From HO2-45-28 sp964574495 (GTDB taxonomy: Bacteria > Patescibacteriota > Minisyncoccia > HO2-45-28), in NCBI GenBank assembly GCA_964574495.1, contig CAZNNT010000025.1, positions 1-9,538 on the forward strand: a stretch of 9,538 nucleotides of DNA, in the 5' to 3' direction. The position numbers and the translations under genes were made by a program. Below are positions 1 through 6,504 of this stretch, piece after piece (positions within the stretch are counted from its first letter, which is position 1; each line of letters starts with the position of its first letter). Below the pieces are notes generated by a model. That model worked only from the letters and a program-made list of their open reading frames with translations, was not told the DNA's origin and searched no databases.

Positions 1-143
1 GGGACAAGCGGCTGTTGAGCTAAAGCGAAAGACGGCAAAAAGACGGCAACAATAAAGCCCAAAGAGATAAAGGTTAAAAGGTTAAAAAGTTTAAAGGTTA
101 AAGAGTTAAAAGGTTTAAGAGTTGAAAAGTTTAAAAGTTTCAT
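1..143 (-). CDS. Secreted or membrane protein, N-terminal part only (possibly a small pilin-like protein)
   Basis: The gene starts with ATG at 143-141, one base after the TAA of the solute-binding protein gene, and runs open off the left edge (47 complete codons). The protein begins MKLLNFSTLKPF. It continues with a Phe/Leu/Lys/Asn/Thr-rich stretch to about residue 25, then a hydrophobic segment (about 26-41) ending in FALA, followed by QQPLV. This is a classic signal-peptide layout with predicted cleavage after ALA at about residue 42. Residues 2 to about 27 are encoded by a degenerate 8-bp repeat tract (61-140) that stays open only in this frame. The position, directly coupled to a solute-binding protein, and the mature start QQPLV recall small VirB2/TrbC-like pilin-type membrane proteins of Parcubacteria. 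That is from memory and weak; the function cannot be settled from this fragment. An internal TTG at residue 29 is a less likely start. Confidence 0.6.
   Translation of the reverse strand, partial: MKLLNFSTLKPFNSLTFKLFNLLTFISLGFIVAVFLPSFALAQQPLV
61..140 (-). repeat. Degenerate 8-bp tandem repeat tract inside coding sequence
   Basis: Read on the minus strand, this is about ten head-to-tail units of 7-9 nt built on AAACTTTT (variants AACCTTTT, CAACTCTT, AACTCTTT), filling 80 nt. It starts at the second codon of the partial gene and supplies its residues 2 to about 27. Unit lengths are not multiples of three, yet the frame from the ATG at 143 stays open while the alternative frames hit TAA. The tract therefore appears to be translated, not a simple spacer. 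Confidence 0.75.
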
Positions 144-144
144 T

Positions 145-1434
145 TTAGTTTTGTCTGGGCACTAATGTCTCAAATTTTCTTTGGGCATCCGTGACCGCCT
201 GATTGGCGTTTTTAGCGCCAGCGTTAAACGATTCAACCATTTCTTTCCAGATATTTTTGGTTTCAGCCGGATCGGGATCAAGCCAGCCAAGCGATTGGAC
301 GGCCGATTTATAAAAAATATCAAGCACCGGATTTTCCTGCTTTTCGGCTAAGGCGCTTCTTAATGACGGCGCCAAAAATGAATTTTGGCTAAGCAAATTT
401 TGCGAATCAAGGCCGGTTAGCTCATACATAAAAGTAAGAGCGGCCGCTTTATTCGCGCTTTGTTTGCTTAAAGTTAGGGCCGCGCTCCGGCCGTAGGTGG
501 CTTGCAGTTTTTCTCCCCTGATCTGCGGAATCCGGCTGACATCAAAATTAAGATGCGGGTTTAAATCCAAAATTCGTTCAATTTCTGAAGCGTAGCCGAT
601 ATACATTGCCAATCCTCCAGCTCCGAAGGCCTCCAAGGCCTCTGAGCGAGCCCGACTCCAACTGTAATTGTTTTTGACGGGGTCAGAGAAGCTCGCGAAA
701 AATATAAGCGCTTCCTCCGCGGGGCTTAAGGCGCCGGTTCGCTCTGTAAATACCGGGCGGAGGGTCTGAGGATCAACGATTTTATTTCCCGTCTGCAAAA
801 TTAAAAGCGCTAAAATATCTTTGGCCCGCGAAATATTTGAAAATTCGCCGAGGGCCGCGCCCGATTGTATAAGGCGCGATCCGTCTTTTACGGTAAGTTC
901 CGCCGCGTCTTGCAGAAATTCGTCCCAGAATTTCGGCGGAAGGGTTAAGCCGGCATTTCTGAAAAGGTCGCGATTCCAGAAAAGAACGAGCGGGTCTATA
1001 TAGAAAGGCAACCCCGTTATTCCCTCGGGCCTTGCATAGAGTTCTGAAATATCGGCAAAATTATCGCGAAAGGCGCGCAAGGGATAGGTTTTCGCGTCAA
1101 GGACGAAAACCAAGTCGCGCTGTTTGATTATTTGGTCTTGCTCCAGCATAAAAACATCCGGTCCTTGACCCGCGGCAAGAGCTTTTACCAGTTCGTCAAT
1201 ATAATTTTTGGAATCAATCCGGCGATAGTCAACTTTTATGTTTTGGAAGCGTTGTCTGAAATCCTCTAAAACCGGCGAGAGATTTTTTTCAGGCAGCGTG
1301 CCCCAAAAAGAAATTTCTCCCGATTGTCCTCCCTGCCCCAATCTAAAACCGGGCAAAATTCCGCCGAATATCAAAAGAGCGACTATGGCAATGATGATTG
1401 AGGCGGCGATTATAATAAATTGGAGCAATTTCAT
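145..1434 (-). CDS. Membrane-anchored extracellular solute-binding protein (ABC sugar-binding family 1)
   Basis: This 429-residue protein has the length and pattern of family 1 extracellular solute-binding proteins, which capture sugars or related compounds outside the cell for ABC transporters. Residues 6-24 are a hydrophobic N-terminal segment. There is no lipobox cysteine, so it is probably held by an uncleaved membrane anchor. Family-like stretches follow: ISFWGTLPEK (41-50), AAGQGPDVFMLE (87-98), GLPFYIDPLVLFWNRDLF (141-158) and FGAGGLAMYIG (270-280), with a helical C-terminal lobe containing WKEMVESFNAGAKN (396-409). It lies 23 bp after the methyltransferase gene and 1 bp before the next gene, with no Shine-Dalgarno before its ATG. 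No permease or ATPase gene is visible nearby, so the transport partner is unknown. It could act as a binding or sensing protein instead. The family is confident; the ligand is not. Confidence 0.85.
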   Translation of the reverse strand: MKLLQFIIIAASIIIAIVALLIFGGILPGFRLGQGGQSGEISFWGTLPEKNLSPVLEDFRQRFQNIKVDYRRIDSKNYIDELVKALAAGQGPDVFMLEQDQIIKQRDLVFVLDAKTYPLRAFRDNFADISELYARPEGITGLPFYIDPLVLFWNRDLFRNAGLTLPPKFWDEFLQDAAELTVKDGSRLIQSGAALGEFSNISRAKDILALLILQTGNKIVDPQTLRPVFTERTGALSPAEEALIFFASFSDPVKNNYSWSRARSEALEAFGAGGLAMYIGYASEIERILDLNPHLNFDVSRIPQIRGEKLQATYGRSAALTLSKQSANKAAALTFMYELTGLDSQNLLSQNSFLAPSLRSALAEKQENPVLDIFYKSAVQSLGWLDPDPAETKNIWKEMVESFNAGAKNANQAVTDAQRKFETLVPRQN

Positions 1435-1466
1435 GTTTTGGGTTTCGCGCTTCGGATTCAGGGTTT
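1435..1466 (-). repeat. Short-period degenerate repeat at the methyltransferase/solute-binding protein junction
   Basis: This tract fills the gap between the two genes and runs into the last codons of the methyltransferase. On the plus strand it falls into four 8-nt blocks: GTTTTGGG, TTTCGCGC, TTCGGATT and CAGGGTTT. It resembles the degenerate GGGTTTCGGATT-type intergenic tracts that I recall from many CPR and other environmental genomes, which yield spurious peptides such as EARNPK when translated. The methyltransferase TGA stop (1460-1458) and its final Lys-Pro codons lie within it. Confidence 0.5.
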
Positions 1467-1985
1467 AGCGTACAATAAACCGTAGTGGCTGTCTCCCGCG
1501 CTAAATTCTTTAATGCGTTTAAATCCGGCATCCGTCAGCAATTTTTCGGCCGACTCTTTGGGAATTATTTGTTCCGGCCGCGGGCCTGCGCCACGACCGT
1601 AAGAACTCCATTCAATTAAGGCGATCTCTCCACCGCTTTTTAATATTCTTGAGGCCTCTTTTAGCATATTTGGCTTATTTTCGGCCTGAAAAAGGATATT
1701 TGACATTAAAACCACATCCACGGCTTCGTCGGCTAGACCCGTGCCGCGGGGCTTTTCTAAATCAACGCGCATCACGGAAACATTGAGCAAACGCGCTTCG
1801 CGCGCTTTTGAGCGGGTAATTTCCAGCATTTCGGGTTGAACGTCTAAAGCATAGACCCTTCCTCCTGCTCCCACGGCCCGCGCCATGGGAACAGCGTAAA
1901 AACCGGCCCCGCTTCCGAAGTCAGCTACTCTGGAGCCGAGTTTTACTCCGATGGTTTTTATAATTTGTTCCGGACTTATAAACAT
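1458..1985 (-). CDS. Class I SAM-dependent methyltransferase (UbiE/Methyltransf_11-like)
   Basis: This 175-residue protein carries the Rossmann-type methyltransferase motifs. Motif I is VADFGSGAGFYA (20-31), the SAM-ribose acidic position is in VYALDVQPEML (44-54), motif II is VDVVLMSNIL (89-98), and motif III is ILKSGGEIALIEW (114-126). The chain is short, starting close to motif I and ending with a compact C-terminal strand region, so it lacks an obvious substrate-recognition domain. The substrate cannot be read from sequence; small molecules, lipids or proteins are all possible. The ATG overlaps the 3' end of gyrA by 10 nt, which suggests translational coupling, and no Shine-Dalgarno sequence is visible. 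The last two codons and the TGA stop fall in a short repeat tract, so the C-terminus may have been reshaped by that repeat. Confidence 0.85.
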   Translation of the reverse strand: MFISPEQIIKTIGVKLGSRVADFGSGAGFYAVPMARAVGAGGRVYALDVQPEMLEITRSKAREARLLNVSVMRVDLEKPRGTGLADEAVDVVLMSNILFQAENKPNMLKEASRILKSGGEIALIEWSSYGRGAGPRPEQIIPKESAEKLLTDAGFKRIKEFSAGDSHYGLLYAKP

Positions 1986-4417
1986 GTAAGCGAAGCAATC
2001 GCGTCTTTATTGGCAAGCCGCATAATGCGCACTCCTTGGGTGTCCCGGCCGTGTTCCGGAATGCTCGCCAATTGCGTTCTTATCACCTGTCCTCTTTTGG
2101 ATATGGCTATAAGTTCTTCCAGTTCCGGATAGACGATTTTTGCCGAGACCAGCGGCCCTGTTTTGGAGGTGATTTTCGCGGTTTTAATTCCCGAGCCGGC
2201 CCGCCTCTGAAGACGGTAATTTTTGACATTGGTTTTTTTGCCGAATCCTTCAGAACTCATAACCAGAAGATGGGCGTTTTTTTCCTGGGCCGAGATGACA
2301 TCCGCTCCTATCAGTTCGTCTTTTTTTCCGATTCTCATGGCATGCACTCCCGCAGCGCTCCGTCCCATGGGGCGCGCGTCCGATTCTTTAAAGCGGATGG
2401 CTTTGCCGAGTTTAGTGGCAAGCATCACGTGATCACCCTTCGCGGCCAAGCGCACCCAGCGCAAAGAATCGCCTTTTTGAAGTTTTATGGCAATGATTCC
2501 CGAGCGTCTGACACCTTCAAAGTGCTGGGGTTCCACCTTTTTTATTATACCAAGCGCGGTAATCATAACCAAAAAGACCTTTTCTCCTTTTTTGGTTTTG
2601 GGAACGGCCAGCACCGAGGTTATTTCTTCGCTGGCGGAAAGAGGCAGAACATTCAAAATGGATTTTCCTTTGGAAACGCGTTTGCCCTCCGGCACGTCAT
2701 ACATTTTTGTCTGATATACTTTGCCTAAAGACGAAAAGAAAAGCAGGTCGTCATGGGTGTTGGCCGAAAGAAAAATGCTGACCACGTCTTCTTCTTTGAC
2801 TTCGGCGCCTATCAGGCCTTTGCCGCCGCGTTTTTGCAGGCGGTATTCTTCGGGGTTAACCCTTTTGATATAGCCACCCTTGGTTAAGACCATGACTTGC
2901 TCGGCCTCCGGTATGAGGTCTTCGGCTTTAAATGATTTAGCGGCGCTCAAGACGACTTTGGTTTTGCGTTCGTCGCCGTATTTATTTTTTATGTCCTCAA
3001 GTTCTTTTTTAATCACTTCTAAAATGCGTTTGGGGTCTTTCAACAGGGACTTGAGGTCGTGTATCAGCTTTTGTTTTTCTTTCAATTCGTCCGCTATTTT
3101 TTGGCGTTCAAGATTGGCAAGCGCCGAAAGGCGCATCTCCAGTATGGCGTCGGTCTGCTTCTCCGAAAAAGAGAATTTTTTAATAAGATTCTTTTTCGCC
3201 GCGTCGCGGTCAGCCGACGATTTTATGGTTTTGATTACGGCGTCTATATGGTCCAGGGCTTTTTTCAATCCTTCCAAAATGTGAACTCTGTCTTCGGCTC
3301 GGGCGAGATCAAAGCGCGTCCGGCGTTCAACGACGATTTGGCGGTGCTCTACGAATTTTTCAAGAAGCGTTTTTAAAGAAAGAATCTGCGGCTGTATGCC
3401 GTCCACCAGCGCCAGCATGTTAAAGTGGTATGTTCGTTCAAGGTCGGTGTGTTTGTAGAGGTTGTTCAGAATTTTTTGGGCGAAAGCGTCTTGTTTCAGG
3501 TCTATGGCGACGCGCAGGCCTTCTTTATCCGATTCGTCTCTGACATCGCGGATGCCCTCAATCTTTTTTTCGCGAACCAATTCCGCGATTTTAATTATCA
3601 GTTCGGATTTATTTACCTGGTAGGGGATGGAGGTGATTATTATTTGAAATTGTCCCTGTTTTTTTTCAACTATTTCCGCGTCCCCCCGATTAACCACGCC
3701 TCCGCGTCCGGTGGCGTAGGCCTGATGAATTTCGTTCTTGTTGAAAATAAGGCCGCCGGTCGGAAAATCCGGGCCCTGCACGAATTTCACCAAATCCTCG
3801 GTTGTGGCTTTGGGGTGGTCTATCAGATGTTGAGTGGCGTTTACGACTTCGTTTAAATTGTGCGGCGGGATATTGGTGGCCATTCCCACCGCGATGCCCA
3901 AAGAGCCGTTGAGCAGTAATTGCGGGATGGCCGAAGGCAGGAGTTTTGGCTCTTGTCTGGTCCCGTCATAGGTGGGCTGAAAATCAACCGTGTTTTTTTC
4001 AATGTCTTTTAGAATTTCGGCCGAAATCGCCGTCATTCTGGCTTCGGTGTAGCGATGGGCCGCGGCCGAATCGCCGTCAATATTGCCGAAATTACCTTGC
4101 CCGTCAATCAGCGGATAGCGCATTGCCCATGGTTGAGCCATGCGCACCAGCGTGTCGTAAATCGCGGTATCGCCGTGCGGGTGATATTTGCCCATTACGT
4201 CTCCGGTTATGGCCGCCGACTTTCTGAATTTGGCGCCGGAAGTTAATCCCATTTCGTGCATGGTGTATAAAATCCTGCGGTGCACCGGTTTCAATCCATC
4301 GCGGACATCGGGCAAGGCCCTGGAGACAATAACCGACATGGCGTAGTCCAAATAGGAATCGCGCATTTCACGCACGATGTCGCGGGGCGCTATTTTATTT
4401 TTGATTGGTTCTTCCAT
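1976..4417 (-). CDS. gyrA: DNA gyrase subunit A
   Basis: This 813-residue protein is the cleavage-rejoining subunit of DNA gyrase, which with GyrB introduces negative supercoils using ATP. The N-terminal winged-helix/tower region has the quinolone-region sequence HPHGDTAIYDT (80-90), GQGNFGNIDGDSAAA (106-120) and the catalytic tyrosine Y123 in HRYTEARM. A coiled-coil region covers about 360-490. The C-terminal DNA-wrapping beta-pinwheel starts near 500 and carries the GyrA box QKRGGKG (528-534), which marks it as gyrase and not topoisomerase IV. A degenerate box-like QRRAGSG lies at 736-742. There is no intein or insertion, and the length is at the short end of normal. The position matching E. 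coli Ser83 is Thr84, and Asp87 matches Asp88. The gene overlaps the preceding small gene by 1 nt and the methyltransferase gene by 10 nt. gyrB is not in the window. Confidence 0.97.
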   Translation of the reverse strand: MEEPIKNKIAPRDIVREMRDSYLDYAMSVIVSRALPDVRDGLKPVHRRILYTMHEMGLTSGAKFRKSAAITGDVMGKYHPHGDTAIYDTLVRMAQPWAMRYPLIDGQGNFGNIDGDSAAAHRYTEARMTAISAEILKDIEKNTVDFQPTYDGTRQEPKLLPSAIPQLLLNGSLGIAVGMATNIPPHNLNEVVNATQHLIDHPKATTEDLVKFVQGPDFPTGGLIFNKNEIHQAYATGRGGVVNRGDAEIVEKKQGQFQIIITSIPYQVNKSELIIKIAELVREKKIEGIRDVRDESDKEGLRVAIDLKQDAFAQKILNNLYKHTDLERTYHFNMLALVDGIQPQILSLKTLLEKFVEHRQIVVERRTRFDLARAEDRVHILEGLKKALDHIDAVIKTIKSSADRDAAKKNLIKKFSFSEKQTDAILEMRLSALANLERQKIADELKEKQKLIHDLKSLLKDPKRILEVIKKELEDIKNKYGDERKTKVVLSAAKSFKAEDLIPEAEQVMVLTKGGYIKRVNPEEYRLQKRGGKGLIGAEVKEEDVVSIFLSANTHDDLLFFSSLGKVYQTKMYDVPEGKRVSKGKSILNVLPLSASEEITSVLAVPKTKKGEKVFLVMITALGIIKKVEPQHFEGVRRSGIIAIKLQKGDSLRWVRLAAKGDHVMLATKLGKAIRFKESDARPMGRSAAGVHAMRIGKKDELIGADVISAQEKNAHLLVMSSEGFGKKTNVKNYRLQRRAGSGIKTAKITSKTGPLVSAKIVYPELEELIAISKRGQVIRTQLASIPEHGRDTQGVRIMRLANKDAIASLTCL

Positions 4418-4647
4418 TAAAATTGTTCTAAGACGCTTTTAAATCCGTCGCTGGCTATGTTCCAAAGGGCTTTGAGCGGACTTTCGGATTTTGTCGCGGT
4501 AGAGTCCTGAAAAAATCCGAAGCGGGTTACTCGCGCCCACACGGCGATTATTAAAATCATGATAATGATAACTGAAGCGGCCAATATTTTTTCGCGGGCC
4601 CGACGCGGTTTTTTTTGCAGTTTTTCTATTTGGTCCAGAAAGCCCAT
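4417..4647 (-). CDS. Small single-span membrane protein, unknown function
   Basis: I do not recognise a family in this 76-residue protein. A basic, probably cytoplasmic N-terminus (KLQKKPRRAREK, 9-20) is followed by one strongly hydrophobic helix, about 21-39, rich in Ile, Val and Ala. A soluble tail of about 36 residues ends in an amphipathic stretch (ALWNIASDGFKSVLEQF). The charge pattern predicts an N-in, C-out single-pass topology. It is probably a real gene: its TAA stop overlaps the gyrA ATG by one base (TAATG), it follows the hydrolase gene by 19 bp, and its composition is plausible for a membrane protein. No Shine-Dalgarno precedes its ATG. Coupling suggests that translating this gene feeds ribosomes into gyrA; a functional link with gyrase is not implied. 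Confidence 0.7.
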   Translation of the reverse strand: MGFLDQIEKLQKKPRRAREKILAASVIIIMILIIAVWARVTRFGFFQDSTATKSESPLKALWNIASDGFKSVLEQF

Positions 4648-4666
4648 TAATTTTTTTAGGTCACTA

Positions 4667-5305
4667 TTAATTCATCGCCGGTTTGAGCACTCTGACCTCC
4701 GTTTTGCCGTCGGGCAGCTCTTTTTTCTTGAGGGTTAATTTATCTTCGGACTTGGCGTTTTCCACTCCCAATTCTTTTAAAAATAATGAAAGTTCTTTTT
4801 TTTCATAGTGCATCGGTATTATTATTTTGGGTTCAAGGCGATTTGCGATTTTCGCGGCGTTTTCCGGGTCCAATACTGTTTTCCCCCCCACGGGCAGAAA
4901 CAAAATGTCAACTTGTCCGATCGCCGCTTTGGTTTCCTCTCTCAAATCCCCCTCACCGAAGTCGCCGAGATGGCATATTTTAATGTTTTCCGGGTCTGCC
5001 GAATATACGGTGTTTAAGCCGAATTTTTTTCCCGAAACCGAATCATGGTATGAAGGAATGCCCCGAATATTGATGCCCCGTATTTCGTAGTCCCCCGGGC
5101 CGTCTATTTTAACGGGCGGGCGATTTTCTTTGCCGCCGATTTCGTCATAGCCGTTATGGTCCTCGTGGTCGTGGCTGATGAAGGCCACATCGGCCCCGAA
5201 GCGGGGGGACTTGAAAGAGGATTTTTTTGACGGAGGGTCAAAGGCCAAAACAAATTCGCCCGAGCTCACTTTAAAGCAGGAAAGGCCGTAATAAGTTATA
5301 ACCAT
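4667..5305 (-). CDS. Metallo-beta-lactamase-fold metal-dependent hydrolase (UlaG/Lactamase_B_3-like)
   Basis: This 212-residue single-domain protein has the metal-binding signature SHDHEDHNGY (H45, H47, D49, H50). It also has H87 in IPSYHDS, D115 in CHLGDFGEGD and H166 in IIIPMHYEKK. Together these make a complete two-metal site of the metallo-beta-lactamase superfamily. The size, the GPGDYEI motif (69-75) and the PMHY ending match the small Lactamase_B_3 group related to UlaG-like lactonases, commonly annotated as Zn-dependent hydrolases. The substrate is unknown. It is the first gene of the probable operon leading into gyrA. A TATAAT box ends only 6 nt before its ATG, so the mRNA is likely leaderless. 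An antibiotic-degrading role is not suggested: this subgroup is far from true beta-lactamases and no signal peptide is present. Confidence 0.88.
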   Translation of the reverse strand: MVITYYGLSCFKVSSGEFVLAFDPPSKKSSFKSPRFGADVAFISHDHEDHNGYDEIGGKENRPPVKIDGPGDYEIRGINIRGIPSYHDSVSGKKFGLNTVYSADPENIKICHLGDFGEGDLREETKAAIGQVDILFLPVGGKTVLDPENAAKIANRLEPKIIIPMHYEKKELSLFLKELGVENAKSEDKLTLKKKELPDGKTEVRVLKPAMN

Positions 5306-5311
5306 GGATAT

Positions 5312-5340
5312 ATTATACCCGATTGACCTTTTAAAATCCA
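5312..5340 (-). promoter_or_regulatory. Sigma70-type promoter of the hydrolase-gyrA operon, predicted leaderless
   Basis: On the minus strand a perfect -10 box TATAAT (5317-5312) is preceded by a 17-nt spacer and a weak -35 match, TGGATT (5340-5335). The hydrolase ATG starts 6 nt after the -10 box, so transcription would begin at or next to the start codon. This promoter interleaves with the opposite-facing promoter of the S1 gene, so the two polymerase sites cannot both be filled at once. The -10 box is clear; the -35 box is tentative. Confidence 0.55.
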
Positions 5341-5350
5341 GATGTATAAT
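5323..5350 (+). promoter_or_regulatory. Sigma70-type promoter of the S1 protein gene
   Basis: TTGACC (5323-5328) and TATAAT (5345-5350) are separated by 16 nt, close to the sigma70 consensus. The start site would fall near 5357, giving a leader of only about 8 nt before the ATG at 5365, with no Shine-Dalgarno sequence. Its -35 box lies inside the spacer of the divergent hydrolase promoter. Confidence 0.65.
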
Positions 5351-5364
5351 CTAATAATCCTTTT

Positions 5365-6504
5365 ATGGATTTAAATAACAGCCAACTAAAAGACCGCGAG
5401 CCGGAGGTTAAAAAGGCCGAATTAAGCCCGATGGAATATCTTTTTAAATCGGTTATTTTGTCCGCTCCCAAAATGGGGGACTTCGCGGAAGGCATAGTTA
5501 TTGCCCGCAAGAAGTCGGCCCTTTTTGTGGATTTGGGTCCTGTCGGAACGGGCATAATCTACGGCCGGGAACTGACAGCCGCGCGAGATATGCTGGCCAA
5601 TGTCAGAATGGGCGACCACATAACCGCGAAGGTTGTCATGCCAGAAAATGAAGACGGCTATGTGGAACTCTCGCTTAAAGAGGCGGGACGCGAAATCATT
5701 TGGCGCGAAGCCCGCGATTTGGCCGAAAGGAAAATTCCTTTGGAGCTCAAAATTAAAGAGGCCAATAAAGGCGGTTTGGTTGTGGAGTGGGAAGGTATCC
5801 AGGGTTTTTTGCCGGCCTCGCAATTAAGGTCTATTCATTACCCGAGGGTTGAGGGAGGCGACAAAGAAAAAATTTTGGAAGAACTTAAAAAATTGGTGGA
5901 TAAAAGTTTGGTTGTAACCATAATCGTCGCCGATCAGGAAGAAGAAAAACTTATTTTTTCAGAAAAAGAAACCCAGACCGAAGAGTTCAAAGAAGTGCTT
6001 TCCAAATATAAAATCGGCGACATAATAGAAGGCGAAATCACGGGCGTCGTTGATTTCGGCGTTTTCATAAAAATAGAGGAGGGCCTTGAGGGCTTAACGC
6101 ATATTTCAGAACTTTCATGGTCGTTGGTTGAAGACCCTAGGGCTCTTTTTAAAATAGGCGACAAAGTAAAGGCAAAAATAATTTCAATTGAAAGCGGAAA
6201 AATTTCCCTTTCCATAAAAGCTCTTGAGCCCGACCCGTGGCAAAAAGCAAAAGAAAAATATAAAAAAGGCGATATTGTTCAGGGCGTGGTCATCCGGCTT
6301 AACCGTTACGGCGCTTTGGTGGCGGTGGAAGAGGGACTGGCTGGACTCGCGCATATTTCGGAGTTCGGCACGGAAAAAGCCATGCGCGAGAAAATAGAAT
6401 TGGGCAAAACCTATCCGTTTCAAATAACCCTGTTTGAACCCGACGAGCGCAAGATGACTTTGGTGTATTTGGGCGATGTGGAAAAAGAAGCAAAGTCCGC
6501 CTAG
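5365..6504 (+). CDS. rpsA: S1-domain RNA-binding protein, probable 30S ribosomal protein S1
   Basis: This 379-residue protein consists of about four S1 (OB-fold) repeats: about 37-105 (degenerate), 121-199 (degenerate, with GIQGFLPASQL at 144-154), 216-286 (typical, GDIIEGEITGVVDFGVFIKI then GLTHISEL) and 299-367 (GDIVQGVVIRLNRYGALVAV then GLAHISEF). Four repeats match the shorter ribosomal S1 proteins of many bacteria outside the Proteobacteria, which bind mRNA and help the 30S subunit load it. The first two repeats are the weaker ones, as expected for repeats that dock on the ribosome. It is the only plus-strand gene here, with its own promoter. Its TAG stop overlaps the TAG of the convergent gene in CTAG. 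An S1-family RNA-binding protein other than RpsA remains possible. S1 is of interest here because no gene in the window has a visible Shine-Dalgarno sequence. Confidence 0.85.
   Translation: MDLNNSQLKDREPEVKKAELSPMEYLFKSVILSAPKMGDFAEGIVIARKKSALFVDLGPVGTGIIYGRELTAARDMLANVRMGDHITAKVVMPENEDGYVELSLKEAGREIIWREARDLAERKIPLELKIKEANKGGLVVEWEGIQGFLPASQLRSIHYPRVEGGDKEKILEELKKLVDKSLVVTIIVADQEEEKLIFSEKETQTEEFKEVLSKYKIGDIIEGEITGVVDFGVFIKIEEGLEGLTHISELSWSLVEDPRALFKIGDKVKAKIISIESGKISLSIKALEPDPWQKAKEKYKKGDIVQGVVIRLNRYGALVAVEEGLAGLAHISEFGTEKAMREKIELGKTYPFQITLFEPDERKMTLVYLGDVEKEAKSA

Noticed and set aside
61..140. Possible CRISPR array or non-coding intergenic repeat
   Set aside because: The units are 7-9 nt with no spacers, and the tract is in frame with an ATG and continues into a signal peptide.
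1343..1531. 62-residue minus-strand frame containing EARNPKHE
   Set aside because: It is produced by reading through the short repeat at 1435-1466 in a frame that overlaps two well-supported genes; this is a typical spurious repeat peptide.
1458..1985. Alternative genetic code (UGA read as glycine, as in Gracilibacteria/Absconditabacteria)
   Set aside because: No gene in the window has an internal in-frame TGA, glycines use GGN codons, and TGA ends the methyltransferase at the expected length for the family core.
2036..2728. 230-residue plus-strand open frame opposite gyrA
   Set aside because: It lies entirely antisense to the conserved gyrA C-terminal domain, its peptide has no recognisable domain, and it is rich in Phe/Arg as expected for the complement of coding DNA. 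The same holds for the plus-strand frames at 2880-3284, 3059-3376, 3425-3856 and 3946-4246.
4667..5305. Beta-lactamase (resistance gene) call
   Set aside because: The metal motif only shows superfamily membership; there is no signal peptide, and size and motifs fit the small UlaG-like hydrolases.
5422..5823. Minus-strand open frame opposite the S1 gene
   Set aside because: It is antisense to well-formed S1 repeats and has no domain or start signal of its own.
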